A stretch of DNA of 22,802 nucleotides from JAIOSM01 sp964565415 (GTDB lineage: Bacteria > Desulfobacterota > Desulfobacteria > Desulfobacterales > Desulfobacteraceae). The translations under genes were made by a program, and so were the position numbers. Of this stretch, positions 16,309 to 22,802 are shown piece by piece. Under the pieces are notes generated by a model, which saw only the letters and a list, made by a program, of their open reading frames with translations, was not told the DNA's origin and ran no database searches. How positions within the stretch are numbered: the first letter of the stretch is position 1; every line of letters starts with the position of its first letter. The stretch lies in the NCBI GenBank assembly GCA_964565415.1, contig CAZMEX010000058.1, positions 1 to 22,802 of the forward strand, read 5' to 3'.

Positions 16309-16424
16309 GTGCTTACACCTTCTCCAATATTCCTCTGCAAGCAAACCACAAGCAAGCCCTTAGATGTTTAACACTTCTATATTTTCAAATAGTTAATCTA
16401 TTCAAACCAGTCAATAGATAAATC

Positions 16425-16440
16425 AGGTATGATATTTGCA
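16425..16440 (+). promoter_or_regulatory. Sigma-54 (RpoN) type promoter
   Basis: AGGTATGATATTTGCA matches the sigma-54 consensus TGGCACG-N4-TTGCW. The invariant GG (-24) and GC (-12) are exactly ten bases apart, and only the first T is replaced. Transcription would start near 16452, about 30 bases before the ATG at 16483. Sigma-54 drives many flagellar hook-basal body genes in delta-type bacteria. Confidence 0.65.
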
Positions 16441-16482
16441 TTGATTTGTTCTGACAATATAAAACAAAGATGAGGAAAAGCC

Positions 16483-16941
16483 ATGGGAAATATTAATCAG
16501 GTTGATAACAATACACATCAATTTGTCCATAAAAACAGAAAAACCAATAAAGCAGGTTCTGACAATACCTTTAAACAAACCTTTGGTGAAGTCCTTGGAA
16601 ATATGGAATCTTCAAAAATAGAAACATTACAGCCTGGAGGTCTAAAAGAGTTGCCCCAACAAAATTTCCAGTTTCCTGACCCATCAGGTGCCATCAGTGA
16701 CAAAACAGAAAATCTGGTTGAGTTGCTTGAACTCTATGCATCAAAACTTAAAGATAAATCAATTTCATTAAAAGAGGTTGATTCAGTATTAAAAGAGGTT
16801 GGAAAAGAGGCCCAGGCTCTTCTTGAAAAAATTGAAAATTCTTCTGGAGTGGACGAAAAAATGAAAAATATTGCAAACCAAGTTGCTGTTTTTGCCAATA
16901 CAGAGCAAATCAAATTTCAACGCGGAGATTATTTATCATAA
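16483..16941 (+). CDS. Hypothetical protein, probable flagellar-associated, 152 residues
   Basis: I do not recognise the family. The first half is polar and low in hydrophobics (HQFVHKNRKTNKAGSDNTF), probably disordered. The second half, about residues 80-150, is predicted amphipathic helix (TENLVELLELYASKLKDKSI and beyond), possibly coiled coil. There is no signal peptide, membrane segment or cysteine. GAGGAAAAGCC precedes the ATG. The place behind flgM and the sigma-54-type promoter suggest a flagellar or motility role, perhaps a chaperone, an exported factor or a hook-related protein. That is inference from context. The last 13 bases overlap the 3' end of mazG on the opposite strand. Confidence 0.7.
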   Translation: MGNINQVDNNTHQFVHKNRKTNKAGSDNTFKQTFGEVLGNMESSKIETLQPGGLKELPQQNFQFPDPSGAISDKTENLVELLELYASKLKDKSISLKEVDSVLKEVGKEAQALLEKIENSSGVDEKMKNIANQVAVFANTEQIKFQRGDYLS

Positions 16942-17720
16942 ATTTTTTTGGCTTTTTCCCAGAACTTCTGCTTTTCCTGTTTCCCAAGCTCGTCCAGACA
17001 GGTACCCTGCTCTTTTAGTAACTTTTCCATATGCCTGTAACGTCTTTCAAATTTATCGATGGAGCCTGCCAGGGCAGTTTCAGAATGGATATCAGCATGT
17101 CTTGCAACGTTCACCAGGGTAAAAAGTATATCACCAAACTCATCAGCCATTGCAGCTTTATCTTCTGCATGAACTGCCTGTTCAAACTCTTCTAACTCCT
17201 CTCTTACTTTTCCCAGAACTTCATCTGTATTATCCCAGTCAAATCCAGCTTTTACAGCACTGGACGAGATCTTGTGGCATCTTAACAAGGAGGGCATTCC
17301 CGATGGTACAGAATCAAGCACAGATTGATCAATAATTTTACCGGCCTTTTTTTTCTCTTCTCTTTTAATACTCTCCCAAACTTTTGTTAACTCCTTTTTT
17401 GTACCTATTTTTTCCTTGCCGTAAACATGTGGGTGGCGGCGGATCATCTTTTCTGAAACTTTTTTGATACAATCAAATATATCAAATTCTTTTTTTTCTC
17501 TATATATCTCAGAGATAAAAAGCAATTGGAAAAGAACATCACCAAGCTCTTCTGAGATATCATCAGGGGTTCCTTCCATGATGGCATCCCTGAGTTCATA
17601 GGTCTCTTCAATTAGATATTGCCACATGGAGACAGCTGTCTGCTGCCTGTCCCAGGGACAGCCTCCATCAGGATCTCTAAGGGTTCTTATAATTTCAAGG
17701 GCAGCAGTTAACTTTTCCAA
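16929..17720 (-). CDS. mazG: Nucleoside triphosphate pyrophosphohydrolase MazG
   Basis: Cytosolic enzyme that hydrolyses NTPs and dNTPs to monophosphates and pyrophosphate, cleaning the nucleotide pool and affecting stress responses. It has 263 residues with the usual two MazG repeats. The N-terminal repeat has GGCPWDRQQT at 19-28, EETYELRDAI at 38-47 (E38, E39, E42) and EELGDVLFQL at 57-66 (D61). The C-terminal repeat has REELEEFEQAV and ADEFGDILFTLVNVARH. The start lies 13 bases inside the 3' end of cvpA, so the genes are co-transcribed and probably translationally coupled. The 3' end overlaps the convergent 152-residue gene by 13 bases. Confidence 0.93.
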   Translation of the reverse strand: MEKLTAALEIIRTLRDPDGGCPWDRQQTAVSMWQYLIEETYELRDAIMEGTPDDISEELGDVLFQLLFISEIYREKKEFDIFDCIKKVSEKMIRRHPHVYGKEKIGTKKELTKVWESIKREEKKKAGKIIDQSVLDSVPSGMPSLLRCHKISSSAVKAGFDWDNTDEVLGKVREELEEFEQAVHAEDKAAMADEFGDILFTLVNVARHADIHSETALAGSIDKFERRYRHMEKLLKEQGTCLDELGKQEKQKFWEKAKKIYDK

Positions 17721-18229
17721 ATCTTACCCATACCCTCAAGCTTCTCCATAACTCCATCTGTCATGTTTTTTGATAGAAAAACAGTCAGTACTGAAGATAC
17801 TTTTGCAACATAGGGTGCAAGTGTGGATTTGGTTATCAAGGTATTATTCTGGGGAATAACAGTTGTTATGACCATAAAAAGTACAGCAGCTATTAAAATA
17901 CCTTTCAAAGCTCCAAATATTGCTCCAAAGGTCTTATCAATCCAGCCAAGGAAAGCTACTTTTAAAAGTTTTTCAAGGACCACAGCACAAATAGTAATAA
18001 AAACAAAGATTATGGAGAATAGAAGAAAAAAAACAATAATATTTATTAATGCCTGATTATCAAGATATTTTTCAAGTAGAGGTGTAAATTCTGTATAATA
18101 ATTAAAAGCCCCGTAAAACCCAGCAATAACACCTACAATAGAGGCAAGCTCACCCAATATTCCCCGGAATACCCCTCTTATAAGGCAAAAGGCAACTACT
18201 ATTATTATTACAATATCAAAAAAATTCAT
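17708..18229 (-). CDS. CvpA family membrane protein
   Basis: Inner-membrane protein of the CvpA family (colicin V production), 173 residues, which in other bacteria affects envelope integrity. Four hydrophobic segments are visible. The first starts at MNFFDIVIIIVVAF, followed by LIRGVFRGILGELASIVGVI, the family's N-terminal signature. The others are near residues 60-85 and 100-125. I chose the ATG at 18229 because the family starts directly with a membrane helix. A longer frame back to 18421 adds 64 residues of unlike composition and would overlap the divergent phoH-like gene. The ribosome site is weak (GTGG-like). mazG overlaps its end. Confidence 0.85.
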   Translation of the reverse strand: MNFFDIVIIIVVAFCLIRGVFRGILGELASIVGVIAGFYGAFNYYTEFTPLLEKYLDNQALINIIVFFLLFSIIFVFITICAVVLEKLLKVAFLGWIDKTFGAIFGALKGILIAAVLFMVITTVIPQNNTLITKSTLAPYVAKVSSVLTVFLSKNMTDGVMEKLEGMGKIWKS

Positions 18230-18337
18230 ATGATGACCACTTTTTTTAAAATTATTTAATTGTAACCAATTAACAAAGATAGATAAATTTTTCAAGTTTT
18301 TTGTTGATTTGTAATTAAATTTAGATACACTGAAGAT

Positions 18338-19288
18338 ATGAAAACCATGACATTTGAAACAATTGAAAATGTAAGAGAACTTTTTGGGCAGCACAATACA
18401 AATCTTACAACCATTGCTCAAAAGACCGGAGCAACCATTAATGCAAGAGGTAATACTGTATCAATTTCAGGAAGTGTTGATGCAGTTGCCCTTGTTGAGA
18501 AAGCTCTTAACCAGCTTTATCAATTAATTGAAAAAAATTTTTCCATTGAACCTTCTGATATTGAAGCTGCAATAAATATGCTGAAAACCGATAGTAAATG
18601 TAATATTAAATCAATTTTTCTAAGTACTGTAGTGACAACAGAAAGTGGCAAACCTATCTTCCCCAGAACAAACAATCAAAAAAAATATGTTGAAGCGTTG
18701 CGGGAAAATGATATTGTTTTTGCCATAGGTCCTGCTGGTACCGGGAAAACATATCTTGCCATGGCAATGGCTGTAGCAGCCTATAAAAAAGGAGAAGTAA
18801 AAAAAATCATTCTTACCAGACCTGCTGTGGAAGCAGGTGAAACTTTAGGTTTTCTACCAGGAGACCTTGCTGAAAAAATCAACCCCTATTTAAGACCCCT
18901 GTATGATGCTTTATATGAAATGTTCAGCTTTCAAAAAACACAAACTCTGATTGAGGAGGGCATGATTGAGATTGCTCCTCTGGCGTTTATGCGTGGCAGA
19001 ACCCTGAACAATGCATTTATAATCCTTGATGAAGCTCAAAACACAACTTCTGAGCAGATGAAAATGTTTTTAACCAGAATAGGATTCTCCTCCCGGGCAA
19101 TAATTACAGGAGACATTACCCAGACAGACCTTCCTTTAAATAAAAAATCAGGACTTGTTGAAGCAAAAAAATTACTTTCTAAAATTAAAGGGATAAAGAT
19201 TTTACATTTTTCTAAAAATGATATAGTAAGACATGAGCTTGTATCTAAAATAATTGAAGCTTATGAACAGAACAATACTACAAAATAA
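18338..19288 (+). CDS. PhoH-like ATPase
   Basis: Cytosolic P-loop ATPase of the PhoH/YbeZ family, linked in other bacteria to ribosome and RNA metabolism together with YbeY. It has 316 residues. An N-terminal KH-like RNA-binding segment (about residues 20-65, with GATINARGNTVSISG) precedes the ATPase domain. Walker A is GPAGTGKT at 131-138 and Walker B is FIILDEAQN with D231 and E232. RPAVEAGETLGFLPGD at 161-176 is a family signature. The start at 18338 has GAAG close upstream; ATG 18347 is an alternative. It is the first gene of the phoH-pgpH-ybeY-pdxJ run, and ybeY two genes downstream supports the functional link. Confidence 0.92.
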   Translation: MKTMTFETIENVRELFGQHNTNLTTIAQKTGATINARGNTVSISGSVDAVALVEKALNQLYQLIEKNFSIEPSDIEAAINMLKTDSKCNIKSIFLSTVVTTESGKPIFPRTNNQKKYVEALRENDIVFAIGPAGTGKTYLAMAMAVAAYKKGEVKKIILTRPAVEAGETLGFLPGDLAEKINPYLRPLYDALYEMFSFQKTQTLIEEGMIEIAPLAFMRGRTLNNAFIILDEAQNTTSEQMKMFLTRIGFSSRAIITGDITQTDLPLNKKSGLVEAKKLLSKIKGIKILHFSKNDIVRHELVSKIIEAYEQNNTTK

Positions 19289-21668
19289 AAATAAAACAGC
19301 CTCAATAGGTACTTTCTTTGAGTCGAAATCTGCAATTTTATGGGGAATCCTCATTGTTGTAACACTTGTATTCACGCTGGTTTTCTACCCTGGTGACAGC
19401 CAGTTTGATCTGTCATATAACATTGGTGATGTGGCAGATCAGGATATAAAAGCACCAAAGGATTTTTTCATTGAAGATAAAGAGGCAACTGAAAGAAAAA
19501 TCAGCGAGACAAAAGCTTTAGTTAAAATAGTATATGACTGGGATGCACATCTTAGAGATGAAATAGTGCAGGGAGTTCACAACAGTTTCAAACCATTAAG
19601 GGCATCACTCCAAGGTTTAAAAAAAGAGGATTCTGCCCCCCCACCTTCCTTTGAGATGATTTTAAAAGAGAAGGAAAATTTTGAAAAAATCCTTGGAATA
19701 AAAATCAGTCAAGGTGCTTTTAAGATTCTCTATGAGAATAAATTTTCAAAACATGTTGCAGACAAAATTATTATTATTATATCTAAAATTTTGGATACTG
19801 GAGTTGTTGCAAACAAAGAGTTGTTGCTTAAAGAGAAAGACAAGGGAATTATTCTTAAAACCATTGGCTCCACTGAAGAAGAAGAGATTTCAAAACTTAA
19901 AGGTTTTTACGGCACAGAGCAGGCACAGACAATGGTCAGAATCATTGGCGACCCGCTCTTACAAGATATAAGCTATAACCTGAACAATTGTATTGTAGAT
20001 TTATGCCAGCTCCTTCTCAGACCCAATATTACTGTGAATAAAAACGAAACAAAAAAAAGAATGGAAAAAGCCGTATCTGAGATAAAGCCTGTATTGTATA
20101 AAATCAAAGAAGGCGAGATGATCTTAAGAGAAGGAGAGATAGTCAGTGCACTGAAATTAGTAAAACTCAAGGTCTTAAAGAATCAAGTCAAGGATAAAAA
20201 CAGATTAAGAAAAAGCTTTGGTATGGCACTTATAACCTTTCTTTGCCTACTTGCTATTTATATACTTTTTCTGAAAGATCATAAAAAACTGCAAAACAAT
20301 CACAATAAAAATCTTGGCTTTATTGCATCTATTCTTATCATCTTTCTGCTTATGGCAAAGTTTTCAATTCCCATGGCAAACCTCTCAATCCCTGCTGCTA
20401 CATCTGTCAGCAGGGGACTCTCTTTTGATATGTCCTCTGTACCGATATTCATGGGTATTCCACTTCCTGCAGGAGCAATGACCATATGCTTTTTTCTGGG
20501 TGTTGAAGTGGCATTGTTTTTTTCAATTGCCTTATCACTTTTAACTGCTCTGCTCTTTTCAAACAGCCTCCAAGTCTTTATCTTCTTTTTTCTATCCAGC
20601 GTAGTTGGTGCCTTCTGGATAAGAGAATGCCGGGAGAGAAAAGATTTTATAGTAGCTGGTTTCAAACTTGCGGTATTTAATATGTTTACTATATTTGCAC
20701 TCAGTATTTACTCTTCAACACAACCTGAAATTCTTATTATCTTAAAAGAGATTTCCCTTGCATTTTCAGGGGGTATTATGGCTGGGATAATCAGTGCCGG
20801 GATTACCCCTTTAATAGAAATGTTCTTTGGATATACAACAAAAATAAAACTTCTGGAATTTGCAAACCTTGATCAGCCAATAATGAAGAGGCTGATGATT
20901 GAAGCCCCTGGCACCTACAACCATAGTGTCATTGTAGCAACCCTCGCAGAAGCTGCAGCATCAGCCATTGGTGCTAACAATCTTAAGGCAAAAGTGTGTG
21001 CATATTATCATGATGTTGGTAAGCTTGGTCAACCCCAGTATTTTATTGAAAATCAAGCAGGTGGGAAAAACAGGCATGACAAAATTTCACCCAGCATGTC
21101 TGCTCTTATTCTTATCAAGCATGTAAAAAAAGGAGTAGAGTTAGCAAAAGAGAATAAACTCAGCGTTGAAATAATTGATACAATCCAACAGCACCATGGC
21201 ACTACTCTTATCAAATATTTTTATAATAGACATATTGAACAAAAAGGAGATGACCAGACAGACGAGGCAAATTTCAGGTATCCTGGTCCAAAGCCTCAAA
21301 CCAGGGAAGCAGGCATTGTAATGCTTGCAGATGTTGTTGAGGCTGCTACCAGAACCCTGGAACGCCCCACATCTGCAAGAATACAGGGTAAGGTGAGGGA
21401 TCTCATAAATAATATCTTTGCCGACGGACAGCTTGAAGAGTGTGAGTTGACCCTTAAAGATCTACATGAAATTGCCAAAAATTTTAATAAAATTTTAACA
21501 GGTATATATCATAACAGGATTGAGTATCCTGAGAAAATAAAGGAAATCAAAAAAGAGAAAAATGGGAAATCAAAAGATACTGATAAACAACAAACAAAAT
21601 CTAAAGAGACTGCCAAAGGACAGAATCAGCAAAAAAATAGCACTGATCTTAAACGACTTGGGATATGA
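19263..21668 (+). CDS. 7TM-HD family membrane phosphohydrolase, PgpH-like
   Basis: Inner-membrane protein of 801 residues in the 7TMR-HDED/HD family; Listeria PgpH of this family degrades cyclic di-AMP. One membrane helix near residues 26-45 leads into a large external sensor domain. A block of about seven helices spans roughly 310-520. The cytoplasmic HD domain has H554 in YNHSVIVA, the HD pair at 583-584 in YYHDVGKLG, and a later QQHHGTTL. The C-terminal tail is Lys/Gln-rich and low in complexity (KEKNGKSKDTDKQQTKSK). I prefer the ATG at 19263; a TTG at 19254 is possible. It overlaps phoH by 26 bases and ybeY by 107 bases. The substrate in this organism is not proven. Confidence 0.88.
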   Translation: MNRTILQNKNKTASIGTFFESKSAILWGILIVVTLVFTLVFYPGDSQFDLSYNIGDVADQDIKAPKDFFIEDKEATERKISETKALVKIVYDWDAHLRDEIVQGVHNSFKPLRASLQGLKKEDSAPPPSFEMILKEKENFEKILGIKISQGAFKILYENKFSKHVADKIIIIISKILDTGVVANKELLLKEKDKGIILKTIGSTEEEEISKLKGFYGTEQAQTMVRIIGDPLLQDISYNLNNCIVDLCQLLLRPNITVNKNETKKRMEKAVSEIKPVLYKIKEGEMILREGEIVSALKLVKLKVLKNQVKDKNRLRKSFGMALITFLCLLAIYILFLKDHKKLQNNHNKNLGFIASILIIFLLMAKFSIPMANLSIPAATSVSRGLSFDMSSVPIFMGIPLPAGAMTICFFLGVEVALFFSIALSLLTALLFSNSLQVFIFFFLSSVVGAFWIRECRERKDFIVAGFKLAVFNMFTIFALSIYSSTQPEILIILKEISLAFSGGIMAGIISAGITPLIEMFFGYTTKIKLLEFANLDQPIMKRLMIEAPGTYNHSVIVATLAEAAASAIGANNLKAKVCAYYHDVGKLGQPQYFIENQAGGKNRHDKISPSMSALILIKHVKKGVELAKENKLSVEIIDTIQQHHGTTLIKYFYNRHIEQKGDDQTDEANFRYPGPKPQTREAGIVMLADVVEAATRTLERPTSARIQGKVRDLINNIFADGQLEECELTLKDLHEIAKNFNKILTGIYHNRIEYPEKIKEIKKEKNGKSKDTDKQQTKSKETAKGQNQQKNSTDLKRLGI

Positions 21669-22044
21669 TGACCATGAAATCTCCATACTCTTTACTGATA
21701 ACACGCACATTGAAGAATTAAACTACACTTTTCGCAGCATCCATAAACCTACCAATGTGCTTTCGTTTCCCATGCTTGATAACAGTGAGAATACAATTGC
21801 AACCCCAACAACTGGAACAAAGCTTCTTGGTGATGTTGTTATATCTGTTGAAACAGCAATAAAAGAAGCAGACATTGGGAAAATCACATTGGAACAAAGA
21901 ATATCTCAACTCCTTATTCATGGTATACTTCATCTCATTGGATATGATCATGAGGAGAGTGAAATACAATTTTTAAAGATGGAAAATAAAAGCATGGAAC
22001 TTATTAAACTCATTGAACCTGGAACAAGACTGAATATAATTTGA
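21562..22044 (+). CDS. ybeY: Endoribonuclease YbeY, rRNA maturation factor
   Basis: Zinc-dependent cytosolic RNase needed for 16S rRNA 3' end processing and ribosome quality control. It has 160 residues. The metal motif HGILHLIGYDH gives H120, H124 and H130, and HKPTNVLSFP at 61-70 is the second signature. The start at 21562 gives the normal N-terminus (KILINNKQNL) and normal length, so most of the 107-base overlap with the pgpH tail is probably genuine. A purine-rich AAGAG site precedes the ATG. The gene belongs to the phoH-pgpH-ybeY-pdxJ unit, where the phoH-ybeY association is widely conserved. Confidence 0.93.
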   Translation: MGNQKILINNKQNLKRLPKDRISKKIALILNDLGYDDHEISILFTDNTHIEELNYTFRSIHKPTNVLSFPMLDNSENTIATPTTGTKLLGDVVISVETAIKEADIGKITLEQRISQLLIHGILHLIGYDHEESEIQFLKMENKSMELIKLIEPGTRLNII

Positions 22045-22073
22045 AATAAACCTATTTTAGAGGAGATGTTATA

Positions 22074-22793
22074 ATGGCACAACTTGCAGTGAATGTTGAT
22101 CACGTTGCAACCCTAAGAGAAGCCCGGGGTGCTGGATACCCAGAACCCATTGCAGCTGCCATTGCGGCCGAGACAGCAGGAGCAGACGGGATTGTGGTAC
22201 ATTTAAGGGAAGACAGACGTCATATCCAAACCCGCGATGTGAGATTGCTTAGACAAATTATCAAAACAAGACTTATCCTTGAAATGGCATCAACGCCAGG
22301 CATGATAGGTATTGCTCTTGATATTAAACCTGACATTGTAACGCTTGTTCCGGAGAAACGAGAAGAGCTTACAACAGAAGGTGGACTTAACATTATTACC
22401 CACAAGGATAATATCAAAGAGACAATTGAAACCCTTAAAAACAATGATATTGATGTTGCTATATTCATCGACCCGGATCTTGATCAAATAAAAACTGCCC
22501 ATGAAATTGATGCTGATATGATTGAAATACATACTGGTGCATTCTGTGATGCAACAACAAAAAGCATAAAAAAAGCTGAATTAATGCGTATTGTTGATGC
22601 CGCCAAAATGGGTTATAAACTCAACCTTGGTGTAAATGCCGGACATGGGATATGTTATAACTCCATCAAAGCATTCAAGGGCTTAAACGAAATAAGCGAA
22701 TTCAGTATTGGACACAGTATTGTATCAAGGGCTGTTATAACAGGAATGGAAAAAGCTGTTCAAGATATGGTTCAATTGATAAAAGAACTCTAA
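22074..22793 (+). CDS. pdxJ: Pyridoxine 5'-phosphate synthase
   Basis: Makes pyridoxine 5'-phosphate from deoxyxylulose 5-phosphate and 3-amino-2-oxopropyl phosphate, in the DXP-independent-of-PdxS vitamin B6 route. It has 239 residues, the family's full length. The N-terminal signature NVDHVATLREARG (7-19), VVHLREDRRHI with H43 and R45, the conserved LEMA glutamate near 70, and the C-terminal GVNAGHG and SIGHSIVSRA are all present. GAGGAG lies eight bases before the ATG. The gene is complete. Five bases after the stop, an ATG at 22798 could begin the next gene; acpS often follows pdxJ, but only five bases are visible, so this is a guess. Confidence 0.95.
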   Translation: MAQLAVNVDHVATLREARGAGYPEPIAAAIAAETAGADGIVVHLREDRRHIQTRDVRLLRQIIKTRLILEMASTPGMIGIALDIKPDIVTLVPEKREELTTEGGLNIITHKDNIKETIETLKNNDIDVAIFIDPDLDQIKTAHEIDADMIEIHTGAFCDATTKSIKKAELMRIVDAAKMGYKLNLGVNAGHGICYNSIKAFKGLNEISEFSIGHSIVSRAVITGMEKAVQDMVQLIKEL

Positions 22794-22802
22794 TGTCATG
22801 AT

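Noticed and set aside
18230..18421. N-terminal extension of the CvpA-family gene
   Set aside because: It has no ribosome site, composition unlike the family, and would overlap the divergent phoH-like gene start.
1..22802. tRNA, rRNA, CRISPR array, insertion sequence or prophage
   Set aside because: I saw no tRNA cloverleaf, rRNA stretch, regular direct repeats, transposase or phage gene on reading both strands.

Overview
The window is an AT-rich chromosomal segment from an anaerobic, flagellated Gram-negative bacterium. My inference is a Desulfobacterota member of the Desulfobacteraceae type. The grounds are the etfB-etfA pair next to a membrane iron-sulfur/heme b ETF:quinone oxidoreductase, a FlgM-associated small protein known from Desulfovibrio-like genomes, a two-membrane RND pump, and the phoH-pgpH-ybeY-pdxJ gene order. 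No protein was compared with a database, so the lineage is a judgement from family recognition.

Layout. Bases 1-441 hold no intact gene, only two apparently truncated remnants lying back to back. One is a minus-strand C-terminal piece; the other is a plus-strand tail of a formylglycine-generating-enzyme (FGE)-sulfatase domain. Then come a beta-CASP metallo-beta-lactamase RNase-like protein (minus), a 60-residue unknown and serB (plus). A minus-strand operon of RND adaptor, RND pump and murI follows. The next block is the minus-strand energy unit: a FadR-like TetR regulator, the Fe-S/heme oxidoreductase, etfB and etfA, closed by a clear intrinsic terminator. Plus-strand genes follow: a class II aldolase, a flagellar regulatory trio (DVU0524-like protein, FlgM, 152-residue unknown), and after the convergent mazG and cvpA, the phoH-pgpH-ybeY-pdxJ run to the window end.

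How parts work together. The oxidoreductase with EtfAB should pass electrons from acyl-CoA dehydrogenases to the membrane quinone pool. The TetR protein resembles Bacillus FadR, and its own promoter carries a palindrome of the FadR-site type, so acyl-CoA control of this unit is likely. The flagellar trio carries a sigma-28-type promoter before the first gene and a sigma-54-type promoter before the third.

Most unusual points: (1) the TetR gene has no in-frame ATG, GTG or TTG before its DNA-binding domain and appears to start at ATT; (2) the first CCG domain of the oxidoreductase has lost every expected cluster cysteine; (3) a 10-bp hairpin ahead of the DVU0524-like gene pairs the sigma-28 -10 region with the Shine-Dalgarno sequence, so read-through transcripts would be translationally masked and promoter-initiated ones would not; (4) a small compositionally distinct, foldable island lies between tetR and the aldolase; (5) pgpH and ybeY overlap by 107 bases out of frame.
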